This document shows, piece by piece, positions 1 to 14,158 of a stretch of 64,000 nucleotides of DNA. The notes under the pieces were generated by a model, which saw only the letters and a list, made by a program, of their open reading frames with translations, searched no databases and was not told where the DNA came from. How positions within the stretch are numbered: the stretch's first letter is position 1; each line of letters begins with the position of its first letter. The stretch lies in contig NW_026515468.1 in NCBI RefSeq assembly GCF_014898815.1, positions 930,001 to 994,000 of the forward strand, in the 5' to 3' direction. Made by a program: the position numbers and the translations under genes. This DNA is from Panonychus citri (Eukaryota; Arthropoda; Arachnida; Trombidiformes; Tetranychidae).

Positions 1-57
1 TATTATCTTTTCATAACTTCTCATGATAACTGATGATTTTCTGTCTAAATCCTTCAG

Positions 58-3000
58 AGTTGAGACAAACTTGCTCAAAGGAGACACATGAAGATGTTGA
101 CTGGCCTGAGACTGCAATCGATGGTGTTGCCGTTGAACCTTGTCCACCAGGTTACAAAGGTAAAAATGTTCAATCAAATAAATTACATGAAAATTGTTAT
201 TATATTTTTTTTGACTGAATTTCCTAATGTTCATGATGGTTTATTTTAGACGGAGGTGTAACCAGGAGACGTTGTTTTGCTAATGGTAAATGGGATGAAG
301 CTGATTTTTCAAGTTGCCTTAATTACCAAATGTTTTACATCCAGGAAAAGGTAAAAATAGTTTTCATGATAATTCAGTTGATTCATTAGATTTGAATCCT
401 TTCCACTATTAAGTAACCAGAACAGACTAAGAAATTGTTTGTTATTGTTGACCAATGGGCTCAGTATGGTTATCATTTCAATGTAAATTAATCTTATCCT
501 TGATAATATCTTATCGGTCAGTCTGTTATCTACATGATGATGATACATCATTATTGTTTATCATGATTCATTTACATTGAATGGTTTATGGGTGGATAAC
601 ATTAGATGACCAGTAGTGGACTTTACTTATAAATAATCAATCAAACTGTACCTCAAACTTTTTCTTTGGTAATAAATTGCATTAACTTCATTTAGTATCA
701 TCATGAGCTTCGCCAAACTTTTCATGATACAAACTGAATCCATGATATTATAACTCGTTTTCCATTATTGTAATTATGCTTAGTGACCAGACAAAATACT
801 CTCAATATTTAGTTATCTAGTATATGATTAATTATCGATGATAAATCAACAATTTTTTTTATACAAGTTCAACATTTGAATATTGTGTCTAGTTTTATTG
901 AGAGGAAACAATTTGATCAATATGACAATCAATCTAATTGTTGATAGACTTTTTTTTTCTTCTGGGAAGAAAAATGAAACATGAATTCATGAGATTTCTG
1001 TGCCTTCCCATTTCATGATGATCATGGTGAATTCACTTCTCAAAAGATAAACTAGAAAGTATTATTATTTTCTATTGATAAGTAGCTATGATGATGATAA
1101 GATAGAAATCATGTAATCGTATTGAATATGAAAACTGAATTGAATATGAATTGTTTGGATGAATACACGAAATGATTCAACAGGATCAACCATGAGATAT
1201 ATTGAATCTCTGACACCTTAATAGCTGCTAACAAAAAGCTAATCAAAAATATTTCAATATACATAAACACACTGAATAAAATGAACAAGGTGGGTAATGT
1301 TATCATGATATTGGGTGAAAAACAGGCAAGTGAATTGAATTGTTGAAGGAAAAATAGTAAAAGATATGAGTGATAAAAATAGTACTCAGGAGAGTAGGAA
1401 AAGAGGTGAGAAGATGATGATTAAGATGATGAGGAAGAATTGAAATCAATTGAACTTTTTTTCCTCTTTTATTATCATCATCATCGTCATGAGAGATAAG
1501 AGTAATCTTGATGTTATTGTTTGAGACTATGATCAGAAAGAAAAAGGAAAAAGAATTTGGAAAATTTCTGTAAATTCTGAGAAAAGAAAAAAAGTCCTGA
1601 GAGTTGAATAGTACCATGGTTATGCTTTCACTCCTTTTTGTTGATATGAGAATCAAGTTCTGTTTATCTATCCCTTGTGCTTATATATTTGTACAAATCG
1701 TCAGAGCAAGAGAGAGAGAGAGAGAGAGAGAGACTCAGACAACGTCGAGAGAGAGCAGAATTGGTAACTAAAAGTTATCAATTCAGCCGATAGATGAATA
1801 CAACCATCACCGAGTTTCAATGGATTCGTATTTACAAATATTGAGGCTTAGATTTTTATCCTTGCAATCAGAATCAAGGGATTACCATCCACAACTACCG
1901 ACCAGAAATTATATTATATCAGAATGCGAGAGAGAGAGAGAGAGAGTGAGTGAGTAAGTTTTCGATATCAAAGGTTTTCATTTTTATTTTGGTGAGAGTT
2001 TATCATTTATCCTCCTCCTCCTACAGCATTATCATCATCATCAGCATTACCAACATGATCAATAACATGATCAACTAGAAAGCTACAATTTAAACCAATT
2101 TTTCCCAATTTAAGATCCAATTCACAGACAATAGTTGGAGTATCATGATGATAATAATGGTGATAATAGTAATGAGATTGATTGAACAATTTTTACAGAA
2201 ATAATTTCCAAAAGTTTACTTGAAACTTACTCAGCTTGTATTCTACTTTCAACTTATCTGTGAGTTCAACATGGGAACTGGATTTTCAATTATGACTGGA
2301 AAAAAATAAGAAAAAAAATTCTCATTTTTCTTTCATCACCAAACCTTAAACACTGACCAATCCATCATGCCTACGATAACACACAGAGCAGTATCTCAGT
2401 GACCAGTGAAATTTTATCTCTATCTATGAACAATAATCATATAATTATATCATTATTCAGGTGCCGATGCTAACGATAATTCATTTACTATCCTTAGAGA
2501 TCGTTAAGTTAATCGACAATTTAATTCAATAGGAAAAGTTAATGATAATGAGAAGTAGAAAAAAAGTTTGAAAGTTCTCTTTTTTTTCTCAGTGGAACTT
2601 TTTTTTACCATGGAGTTTTTTTTCTACCAGGCAAATACTCATTATCGTAGTCAAATGAATGGTAAATAATACAAATGATTCTGGATAATTGCATGATGAT
2701 TAACACAATCACCGTTGATATAATAAACAATAAGCTTCGTACATAAAACCCAAGTGTTATCATTGTTTATCTTTCATGATCATTCATGAAATTTTATTCA
2801 ATGAACTCAGATATATAATAGATTAGCTCAATTATTCAAAGAGTAGATACTATTATAAACACAATCAACTCATTTTTGAAACACATCATGTTGATGATGA
2901 TTATATAGAAATATAATGGTGATTGGAATAACAGTAATATCATCATCATAATCATCATCATTGACGACAACTAACTGAATAGGAACTGGAAATGATGGCG

Positions 3001-4835
3001 ATTGAATTGAAAAGTTATTGTACTTTTTTTGATTAGTTTACTCATTGTAACGATAATGATATTTCATTGTTGCTGAATATTGAAATTAAATCGTTACTTC
3101 AAACTGATTTACGAATTTGATATCAACTTTTTTCTTATCGAATTTATTTTCTTCTCAATTTTTGATTATTTTTCTTTCCATTCGAATTTGAAACTTAGTT
3201 TTAGTTTTCTTCCATTCGATGAAATAATTTCAAGGTACATTTGAAAACGGAAATAGGAAATGGTTCAATTTTTTCTTGATGAAACAAATTATCGACTCAT
3301 AATGATGAGATAATCACATGGGAATATGATCATTAGAGATGAAAAATTGATTCAATCGGAAGAAGTAATAATATTATCATGTGTCAGATTCTAAGCTCAT
3401 GGACTGGAGAAAGTTGAATAAACTTTCGATATAATTTTCTCTTTCTCTTTTAGTATTAATAATTCTTGGTGATTTTCTTAGAAACTATATAGATTGAACT
3501 TTTTTATTCGTTTTCCAATTTCTCTGAAATTGTTGATTGTTGATTAATGTCTGATTCTAATTTGGTTATATTCAGTTAATGAGCCTTACACTTGGTTATC
3601 ATTTGGTGTCCCATTCGTCATTGATGAACCAACTTAAAGAATCACTCAATGGACTTCGACTAAAACCATCTCAAGGTCATTTCATTATTCACCTTTTGGA
3701 ATCCCTGATGGCCATACTCAAGTTAACAATGGATTCGATGGAGACTCATGAATCTTCCCAACTTGCTCTTGATATTATCTCATCGCTACTTAATAAACCA
3801 GAATCGATCAATAGCCTAACGGTAAGTTATGTCCTTATCTTTTCGAGTTAGAACTTTTTTTTTCTCATTCTTATTATCATTAGCCCAATCTTAATAATCG
3901 CCATTTCGATTTAGTCCTTATGATTAAACAAAGTTTATTTCGAGTTAATGTTTCGCTGAACTTTTTCCCAAGTTTTTTTATCAATCAATTCTCAAAACTT
4001 TATCATGGTGATCATTTTATGCACCAAGTCAGCATTTTTAAACTCTCATCTTCATGATAAGTTCTCTAATGAATACAACCAAGAATTTTCTGTTGCAGGA
4101 ACCCTTTTATTCAAATATAGTTAATTGATAAATCTAATGGTCTTGTTATTTGTTTCAATGATAACCTAATAAATGCACCCAACTCACAGAGTTCAGACTT
4201 GAATCTGTGTCAAAGTTGAAAATTTCAGGGTGAATTTCAACTCTTTTTGGGATATAAATATTATTTTATATTAAAATATTTTGCGCAATATTTACTCGGA
4301 TGAACATTTGAGAAATCGAGTTAATGACAATTTAATGAAATATCATTTAGTTATTCTCTCTCTTTCCACCATTTAACTTCCCATGATTTTTGTTCCGATT
4401 CGAATTTGCTATTATGACTTTTACCTTTCTCTTATTTCATTATTATTTAGCTATTATATTACCGAGTCAAAGGTAAGAAAAAGTTTTGAATACAATAGAA
4501 GATTGTAAAGAGAGGGATAAGAAAATTGAAAATGAATTAGTAAAAGGGAATATCATCTGAACATCCGATAGATTTTCATACTTTATCATGGTTATAATGA
4601 GAGATTCAGATACCATTGAGAGTTGATCTTCTTTCGTAAATAGAAAACCTTTTCATCATCATTACCTTTTCCTCCTTCTCATTATGCTAAGAGATAAAAA
4701 TAGAGATAATCAAGCTGAGCTTCCCGAGAATCAGTCAGATGGTAAAGGAAAGTGGGTAGTTTTCTATGAAGGGTGAAGGAAGAATCAATATAATCATTCA
4801 AAAAGAGAAAAGTTTTATCAGTTTCGAGTTTAAAA

Positions 4836-4878
<43 letters not shown>

Positions 4879-7800
4879 AATTTGAAAAATATTCGCCCAA
4901 AGAATTCAGTTAAGATGATAAAACAAATGAAAAGTGAGAATGATGAAGATGTAATTCTAAATTCTCCAGAGTAACTAGTTGAACTACTCAGAAGTAATAG
5001 TAGCCTAGTGAATTAACAATCATTCCCAATAATTCACGATGATCTCATAAAGAAGACAAAAAGTTCTAATGATGAGATACTCGATGCTATACTCAATGCC
5101 AATGTTTATTTCTGCATAAACTGAAAGTCTCAATTCACCCTGAACTTATCCCTTTTAACTATATCCCACTTATACTCTTGCTCCTCTTTATATGAAGCCA
5201 GGATAAGATTCAGATGCCATTGTCACTTTATGAATTCATTGATCACTTTCTCGTTGTGTTTCTAAGAATTGATTCAATCAAAACCCTAAGTAAAACTTGA
5301 AAACATAATAAATTGTCCAAAAATCCCTGATAGACTAAGCATTATCAGCTTTATAACAGAGAAAGGGAGTAGTGGGAGGAAGATGGTGAAGATAATGATG
5401 ATAAGAAACTTGGCGAAAGAAGGAAAAATTTTTTGCTTCCTTGGTGATTTATCGTTTATATTTTCATCGATAGACTTTTATATAAATTTAGGTTAAAAGT
5501 ACAGAGTTTCCAAAATTTTCCATGAGGAATCTAAAGCTCAATGAAAATGAATCATTGAGAAAACTCAAAATCCTAATCTAATCAATGATTTCCCATCAAA
5601 TTACAATTAATCGCAAAAACAAGCAAATCATTCAATCAATTTCATGATATCCTCAAAGATGTTATGATATTTGTGATAATTTGTTTCCAATCACATTGAT
5701 AATCTTTCATCTCTCTCTCTCTCTCTTTGTTTGTATTGTTCAACAGGGTCTTTCAAATTTACATAGACTATTAATGGAATACAGTTTACTGTCCAGTAAG
5801 ATTGTCAAGGGTCAACATAATCATCAGATAACAAGATCCAATTTTGTGGTTGAAATACTCAATCTGGATCATCGTTCCAATCATTTACTGCCTTCCACTT
5901 TGAATTCACCAACCATAGCATCATCATCATCATCTTCATCATCAGCTTCAGCCTTATCATCATCTAAACATTTGAACAACAACAATAAACCATTATCATC
6001 ATCATCTTCATTGTCATCAACAGCAACATCAACCCTATCATCATCTACTTCAATACCAAGCTGGTTAACAGATAGTGTTCAAGTAGATATAACTTCATTA
6101 CCTGGGTATAATCAGAACAAGTCATCATCATCATCGTCATCATATTCATCATCTTATTCACCAAAAGGATCAACCACCAGTCACTCAACAGATCAGCTGA
6201 AAAGTGTTCTAACGGTTTTCTATCAGAATTTAACTTCATTTTTACCCAAAAATGTCATCATTCATAAAGAGTAAGTTGATTAATTATTTATTGACATTCT
6301 TATGAAAAAAGTGTTATCATGTAAAAGGTTTTCTTGTATTTCTATGGAAATTTATATTGAGTCTTCTGTAAGGTTATAAATGAAAACAGGAAGAGAATGA
6401 ATTAAGATTTTATTTATCCTAAGATGAGGATAATAAAGTTTACAACAAAAGATACAAATGTTATCATGATGAAACTAAATCACAGTTTAATGGTAATCAT
6501 GATAATATTTAAGAACAAGAACTTTTTTTCTCGATTCTTTTTATGCTCGAGAAATAAATATGACAAACTTGTTACAATAAAAAAAAACTTTACAAGAGGT
6601 TGGACAATTTTCCAATTGAGTCGAAAATTGTTCTGATAAATTTTGGGACACAATTCGATTTGTCGTAAAAAAATGTTCTAACCATTAGTTTCTTGTTATT
6701 TTGTTATTTTCTATTTTATTTTTACAAGACAATGTCGACTCCCTGTGAGATTTCATCGCCCAATTTTGTTCATTGTCGATATTTAAAAGAGTATATTTCA
6801 AGTAAGTGCTGAGAATCGATAGCTCTTTGAGAGAGAAACATTATTAAGCTTTGGATTTTGGACAGCATGGAATCATTATCATCACCTAGAACTATGATAA
6901 TATTATCGTATATTCGAGTTTAAGAAACGAAATTTGGTTGCATAAAGATAATTCAGTTTCTCGAATTTGCAAGTTCGTTTCTTTTCTTACGCAACTTTTC
7001 CCTGGAGGGACTGAATACTATTCGAAGGAGGAATAGAAGGGAGTGAACGAGGGTAGAGTTATAATAGGAATATGCATGAATCGAATGAGGAAGTGAAATT
7101 TGAGACAAGAAAAATGAATTGTTTCTCTTGAGAAGTAGGAGTAAAAAGAGAAGTCAAATTTGATTCTTTTTTTATTCTTGATACTTTGTTTCGATTCTGA
7201 ATACATGAACATTCAGTCGCCTAAAAGAATGTTACTCTGAACATCTATGAACAAAGATCTGAGGGTTACTTAAGCTTCCACCATGAAACTTTAACCTTGC
7301 CTGTTTAAGAATAACTTCATTAATCTTATCATGTTCAAGTTCATTTTACAGTTCAACGAATAGAGGAAAGAAGATAAAAAGGGAGCAAGTCATTTATTAT
7401 CATGTATTTTTATCGAAATGAATCTGAATATAAGAATATTCAGTTTTTGAAATTCTCTCTCTCTCTCTCCTTCTCATTCTCCCCTAACAGTAATCCATTC
7501 TCACTTTTGTTCCATTTCCATTGAAAATTCATATTCTTTCATCTCAAGTTGTTGATTTTCATGTTTTCAGATCATTATCCAAGATGAGGTCATTCTGAGA
7601 CTCGATTGATCAATGGTCATTCTTATCATGATAACAATTAATGATGACTGATTATCCATCGATAGTTAATCTCCAAGACTTTGGATTAACGTAATAAAAG
7701 TTTACGATGTGATCACATTTGGATCATCATTAATTTCATTTGTCATCTCATATAATATTGAGATATGATTCTTGATAATATCTTCATAAACTTTGTTACA

Positions 7801-10800
7801 CAATCAATTAATCATAGTGATTTGATTAACTTGTGAAAGGATAATAATAATAATAAATAAACAAAGTTGATGATGAATCACAAACAGTTTAAAAGTTATC
7901 ATATAAATCATCTGGATTCTACAGTAACTATAGTAAAGTTTATTGGTCAATCCATTGGGAGAACTGTGATCATGATAACAATGATTTACAATCTATTTTG
8001 AATAATCTATTAATAGTAACCTGGAAATTTATCTTCTCCTTTTGGTTCAGTTTCACTTATGAGGAATATCAAATTCACTCGAAAGTTGTCACCGTTGCCT
8101 TGGTCCATAGAGCTCATTACATACCCACAAAGCCTTATCCACTTCGAGTAACTGCCCACCTCCGTCATCATCCTTCGATCGAGGTAAGAAATAAAAGTCT
8201 ATCTAATTTTCTTGGAATCGAAATCAGAAACTTATTATTACTTATGAAAAATAAACTTTCGAAATTTTCAACCATCAACACCATCTATTATCTTAAATGA
8301 TAAACTCTCGATGAAATATATCAACTTTTCCTCTCTCATAAACTTGAACACTAATCTCACTTAAGATAATTAAATGTTGATTAATTAATTGCTCTCAATA
8401 ACTGATGCTTAATCAACAATATATGAGATAATTATTCATGTCATCAGATTAAAACGGTTTCCATTTCATTTATGTTTACCCAAATAATTAAAACAAAGTG
8501 AATAAGGTAAATTATTCATAATCATTAGTTTGGGTAATGATTAAAACACTTTAATCCTTAATTAACTTGAAGTTGATTATTAATAATTAGCAAAGTGAGT
8601 AAACAATTAAACGTAAACTCATTTTGTGTAACAAAAAGTTTTATTATATACTTTTATCAACAAGATCAATAACATTTAACTTAATGAAATGATTTTGTAA
8701 TCAACTTTGTTGGATTGATTCATGTTTCCAACAGTTGATGATTATACTTTAAAATTAACTGAATGTTGTTAATCAAACAAGACAATTAACTAATTAGATT
8801 ATTTTAAATTACAGGATAATGTTAATGGTAAAAAAATCACTTGTGGCCTTGTACAGTTCAATGAAAGGTAAGATGAGCTGATGAGATGATTATTGATGAT
8901 GATTGAGTAAATCTAATTTACGATGATTGTTTAATTGCTCCCAATTTAATCAGGATTGGATTCGAGACACAGAATTGTCAAACCTCAACGGAAACAAGTG
9001 ATTCGTCCTCAACTATTTGTATCTGTGATATAACCGGAGCTTATTCAGTTCTGGTCACCAGTCAATTCAACAAGAATTCAGATCAATACAATCCGGAAGT
9101 TGAATTAAATCCCACTGATCAGGAAGAGTACCCGGAACAATATCAATATCAGTTACATCAAAATCAACATCAAACAAACCACGTGCCTATTGATATTGAT
9201 AATCTTTTAATCATTAGTTTTTTAATCTCAATTGGATTAATCACCTTGACCATTATTATAATTTTGATTCGATCAAGGTGAGTTCAATCAGATTCACAAT
9301 CAATTCAATTTACTCTTGAATATGACAATATATTCATTGTAATATTTACATTGAATCTCATGGCAACTTAAACATTACATTAACCGTTACATTTATCGTA
9401 ATGAATAAACAATGATATTATCATGATGATATTATCATGTAAACAATATGATTAAGCAATAGATTCCTCTGAATGTGAATCTCATGAATATATGTACCAT
9501 TGAATAGCAGAATTGAATGATAATAAAGTCATCAGCATGGTGAAACATGATGGTAATCATTCAGGTTCATGTTCAATTTATATACAATAACTTTGATTGA
9601 TTAGTAAACAAATCATAATGAATATAAAAAAAAAGTTAATGCACTCGATTGAATTGGATTAAACTACTTTACTAGCTAATTCAATTGGTTAAGATGAATA
9701 CTATTGATTAGTTAATTGTTGAATGTCAATAATGAACAATAACCTTAGTAGTAAGAATGTTTTTCGTTTCCATTTCATGAGGAGTCTCATGTTTTCCATG
9801 AAAATAAATTGAACGAGAAAAAAAAAGAGTAATGATAAACATTGAATCAACATTATCTATGTAATCTCATGGTGCCTATTCAGGATTATTATCATGAACA
9901 TCATTTCAAAAGGTGAACATATAATATTAGAATGTTGTATGTTAATTTCATCTGATTTCTCATGAATATTTGGATAACATGGTGATACTTTGATTGGATC
10001 AACAATCTAAACCAAATGGTTCATCTTTTACTCTATTTTGCCCTATGGTCATTATTCATGTCCATAAGTGGTCAAGCATAATGAAAGAGATTCATTGAGA
10101 ATCAGAATCTTGAGAATCATGAAACATTCAACTCATTGGTAAATAAAGTAATCCCAATTTCCTGATGACTTCGATTAACGGTTAATTAGGTTAAACAAGA
10201 ACATCATGATTCAGTATTGATACAATTTCTCTTCTCATAGTTTCCCCTGTAATCTGTTAGAGTTTAGAAGTTGATCATGAAATGAACTCTTGAATAAATA
10301 AAAAGAATAGGAAATGAATTAACAAAGAAAGAAAAAGAAAAATCTAATCTCCAAATGAAAAAGATTGATGAATAAGAAAACGTTTTGATCTTTTAATCTG
10401 AATGGATTAAGATTGTACTAATTCATAATTAATAATAAGAATTAATTTCCATTCACTTTTTTCTTGATACAGATTCAGATTGAATTGTTTACGATGCCTG
10501 AAACTTCAGATTTGCCTTGCAACCATTGGAATTGAATTTTCATTCATGGCCACTTATAAACCGATGGACATTATTTCAGTGAGTGAACTTTATCATGAAA
10601 ATGAATTTAACATCAAAATTATCATTTTTATCATTTTCTATTCTTAACTAGATACCATGGATGAATATATTTCAATTGATTCTATTTTTTCAACTGGTCT
10701 GTAATTGCCTTCAGATAAGTTTATGTACCATTGTCTATGCGAGTGTGTCCCAGTACAATTACGGTAAACATGATGTACCTTATATAAAGATCACCTTTCT

Positions 10801-11859
10801 TGGGTGGGGTAAGTGTACTGTGTTGCCCATCAACACGTAACAAAAAATGACCTCAAAAGTTACTGTTTGGATTAATTTGATTTGTACTTTTCTTATGAAT
10901 GAAAAGTTATACCATTGAGTTTAACCGGAGCTGCTGTTGTCGCAAGTGATCTGGACGATTCGTACAGACCGGATAAAATGACCGATATCGAGGGTCAATA
11001 TTTTTACTTTACAAATGGAAGTGCTCTTTTTATAACTATTGTAAGTTGCAATGTGCAAGTAATATTTAACCATGAATATCAATGTGCATCTGATTAATGT
11101 CTGAGCTGAATAATATATGAACTTATCTAGTGGAAGTATAATTTATAATTAGCCAATGATTAAAGATTCAGTTCAAATTGACTCACTCTGGGGATCATTC
11201 ATTACGGTTAATTAAGTTGTGGTCAGTTGAAGTTTGATGAGTGGATAAGTGACTAGCATTATATTAGCTGATAATGAGAATTGATATTCATCATTAATCA
11301 TTCATGTTTTTATCTTTTTTTGCTTTTCTTTTCTCTTGTATTTTAACTTTCTATTGTTTTTTAACCTTTCAAGATTCATCTTATTCTGGTCACCATTTTG
11401 AAGATAAAATTCTCAGATCGCCACAAGAAGGAACTTTTGGACAGTTTTCGACGGTTAGACAATGGAACAAAAATTCTAAATCAATCATTATTAACTATTT
11501 TTTGGACAGACTTTTTTCTTATCGCCAACTTTTACTACCGAAGTTCTCGAAAAATTGTCTCGAAATATTTTATTTCCGTTTTATCTTGTCTTCTTGGACT
11601 TAATGTGATAATTTGCTATGGGTTTTTTGCACAAATCGATGAAAACTTCTTACTCGATTCAGGTAATAATTTACCTACAGCTCAACAACAATCAACTAAA
11701 CAGGAAAGAGAATCTAAAACGACCGCTAATCTACCAATCAATAAGCAGTTGGCTAATAATGTTTATGCTCTCGACGAAATGGATATTGCATCTACTTTTA
11801 ATCGGGTTACATTGACTGAGTTTGATGTTCACTATGAGCCTGGACGGAGTGATCTCTAA
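58..11859 (+). CDS. Adhesion-type G-protein-coupled receptor, 3' exons (5' end outside window)
   Basis: Ten exons can be joined in phase: 58-159, 250-350, 3576-3821, 5747-6270, 8051-8183, 8815-8867, 8954-9277, 10473-10578, 10652-10808, 10907-11040, then last exon 11374-11859 (stop at 11857). All borders are AG/GT. The first two exons encode a hormone-receptor (HormR) domain (CPPGY, RRRCFANGKW, DFSSC). Exons 3-5 look like a GAIN domain interrupted by a Ser-rich TCA-repeat linker. Exons 6-7 carry a GPS-like motif (CGLVQFNE, CICDITGAYSVL). Seven hydrophobic segments follow, TM1 around 9206-9270 to TM7 around 11567-11630, and a short cytoplasmic tail. Such receptors sense adhesion or mechanical cues at the plasma membrane. 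HormR+GAIN+7TM fits ADGRA or latrophilin-like class B2 receptors; I cannot assign the subfamily. The GPS cleavage triplet is atypical. Confidence 0.8.
351..3575 (+). other. Intron of the adhesion GPCR gene
   Basis: A 3.2 kb intron with donor GTAAAA at 351 and acceptor TTCAG before 3576. It contains (AG)n runs near 1706-1735 and 1926-1948 and many TCATGATGA-type simple motifs. I see no convincing additional exon or nested gene. Confidence 0.6.
3822..5746 (+). other. Intron of the adhesion GPCR gene with CT tracts
   Basis: A 1.9 kb intron. It holds a long (TC)n run at about 4842-4876 and another at about 5711-5726 directly before the CAACAG acceptor, where it can serve as the polypyrimidine tract. 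No gene is seen. Confidence 0.6.
6271..8050 (+). other. Intron of the adhesion GPCR gene
   Basis: A 1.8 kb intron, donor GTAAGT at 6271, acceptor TTCAG before 8051. It splits a GAT codon (GA/T) cleanly. AT-rich, no supported gene inside. Confidence 0.6.
9278..10472 (+). other. Intron between TM1 and TM2 exons of the GPCR
   Basis: A 1.2 kb intron, donor GTGAGT at 9278, acceptor GATACAG before 10473, splitting an AGA codon. ATG/TCA-rich simple sequence; nothing else seen. Confidence 0.6.
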
Positions 11860-11914
11860 TTGTACCCGATCATTGAAAATATTATCAACTACACGCAGAT
11901 TTCAATAATGAAGA

Positions 11915-11920
11915 AATAAA
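11915..11920 (+). terminator. Polyadenylation signal of the GPCR gene
   Basis: AATAAA, 55 bases after the stop codon at 11859, followed by an AT-rich stretch. Position and context fit a 3'-end signal. Confidence 0.5.
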
Positions 11921-12610
11921 ACTGATTTAAATTAATTTATCAGATTTTTTCATTGATTTTCCATTAATAAGTCATTTGTTTTATGAGTTTTATTTGATTT
12001 CATTAATGATGATGGTACTGATTTCTCCCTCTAATGATCAGTCTATTCATTGAACAGACAAAGACTTTAGAGATTATCAATAATTGATTCAGTCATGATC
12101 CATGTAATTGAAATTACAATATTGCAACATGATGGTTGCTATAAACTCCATAACAAACTAAAAGAGAATCTTATTAATCAATATTCACAATTAAAAATGA
12201 TTGATTTCATGACTGATTGTTAGTCTCAAGCTCCACCTCCTACCATTAACGCTCATCTTACCCAATAATTTGGTCCATTAATGAACAAGCGCCTTTTGCA
12301 AGCTATTTTTAACGTGAGAATTTGATTTGTCTACTGAATTGGCTTTTCTTTAAACATTTTCATTTTTGTTTAATTAATTGGTTAATTATCGATCCATACG
12401 AATCCATATGAGTGGTGAATGAAATTTAATCAGCTCATGTTAATTTCTGGTTTTCAATTTCAATGATATGATATTCAAATGTGTTCAATTTTTAATGTGA
12501 TGTTTAATATTTAAGTTTTGAGATAGTTTTTCTTTCCACTAGTTTATTAATTTACTAGTTAGTAGTCATAACTATAATTTTGACTGAGTTAAATTGTTAC
12601 TTTGTTGAAA
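11921..12610. other. Intergenic region
   Basis: AT-rich spacer between the GPCR and the first cysteine-rich gene. No gene recognised. It presumably includes the promoter of the gene starting at 12611, but no clear TATA box is visible. Confidence 0.5.
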
Positions 12611-12919
12611 ATGAATTTTTCTTTGATCATGTTAATTGTCACAATTTCTTCGCTCTGTTCAACAATTTCTGGTAAAGCAGCGCAAGCTTGTAATCCGACG
12701 TTTGGCTGCCGAAATAATTACTGTTACAGAAACTGTTTCAATTGGGGTTCTAATCCTAAGGGAGGCTCCGAATGGTGTTATACCCAGAACGAAACAAGTA
12801 AGGAAAATCGTAAAACTGTTCATTGTGAAAGTCAAGCTGATTGCGATCCGTGTTGGGAATGTGCTAGCGCCTGTACTTGGAGAAAAAATCTAACCCCTGA
12901 AGAGATAGATGATAATTGA
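12611..12919 (+). CDS. Small secreted ten-cysteine protein, copy 1
   Basis: The ATG at 12611 starts a 102-residue protein with a hydrophobic signal peptide (about 1-21, cut after a TISG-like site). The mature part has ten cysteines spaced C-x5-C-x4-C-x3-C ... WC ... C-x5-C-x2-C-x2-C-x3-C, an N-glycosylation sequon (NET) and a DCDPCWEC signature near the end. The pattern is shared with the gene at 14159, so the two are tandem paralogs of one family. I do not recognise the family. Secreted disulfide-rich proteins of this kind in arthropods may be salivary, cuticular, venom or defence factors; the sequence does not decide. An AATAAA lies at about 12980. Single exon. Confidence 0.75.
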   Translation: MNFSLIMLIVTISSLCSTISGKAAQACNPTFGCRNNYCYRNCFNWGSNPKGGSEWCYTQNETSKENRKTVHCESQADCDPCWECASACTWRKNLTPEEIDDN

Positions 12920-14158
12920 TCTTGAAAGAGATTCAAATCTCTTTTACAATAATATTGATGCTAAATGAGCTAATCATTAAATAAAAATCTAATTTGGAAT
13001 TCATTAATCATATTGTTTATTTATTCTTCTTTCATCTATTACATGTCTAAATAAAATCTAAGAATCAAATATATTAATAGATCAATATATTAATACGATA
13101 ATATATATTAATAGATCATCGAATTGACTAGAGTATTATCGGTAATGTTTTGGACTAAATTTTTAAAATTGATTAGCGACTGACTCACTTTACTTATTGA
13201 ATTCATTCCAACGTTGGATTTCATTCAATTAACGATTACGATTAAAGAGTACGATGGTCAAATGAGTGCGCATCGAAATTTAGTTTGCATTTACATTCAT
13301 TTTTTCCCATAGAAAATTCTGAGCAAATAGATGAGTGAAAGCGGAAATTTGATGAGATTTCCTGAAAATCCATACTCAGTTGATCCACAAGGTTAAGATC
13401 TACTCAATGTTTGAATAAATTTATCGATATAATATTTCGCTTTGATATCGGAAACCGAAGAGATACAAAACATCGGATTCAAATCTTCTAAAGTTGATTA
13501 GTTGCGAGTGAATAGCAAATCGAATCAAATAAAACGATCAACAATTAACAGCTGAGCTGAACTTTTGAAAGGGTAAAAAAACTGCCCAAAAATTGATATT
13601 TTACAGAGAAAATCTTTTAAATTCATTTCGATTATTTTATTTATTGGAACTTCGAACACCAAAGCCCAAGTAACTCAATCCAAACTTTTCCAAATTAATT
13701 ATCGAGTTGATTTTCTCTGAATAGTAAAAACATAAATCAGCAATCAATCAGAAACAGAAAATTTTCAATGTGATTATCGGGATGTTATAATTTAGGAGGA
13801 AATCGAAAAATTATCCATCAAGTTAATTTCAATCAATCAATTGGTGATAATTAATATCACAAAGATTAAGTTGATCAACAAAACTTTAGCATGTTAATAT
13901 TGAACATATGGATCACAATCTGATCATTAATTTGATATCAATTATCAGCAATTAGGAAGGTTGAAATTTGATCAATTCAAGTTTATTCTGATCTCAAATA
14001 TTGAGAAAATCAAATATGGTTTCTCAATCAACTTTTTATCCAACACATAAGCAACTTTTAAATTAGTAAATCAGCTCACTGATAAACAGTTAATAGTATT
14101 ATTAGTTTGATTATTATATTATTGATTCAGTTTTGATTTTTGAAATATTAACAGCAAC
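12920..14158. other. Intergenic region between the two cysteine-rich paralogs
   Basis: AT-rich, with AATATATTAATA-type palindromic runs around 13066-13115. No gene, RNA or repeat family recognised. Confidence 0.5.
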
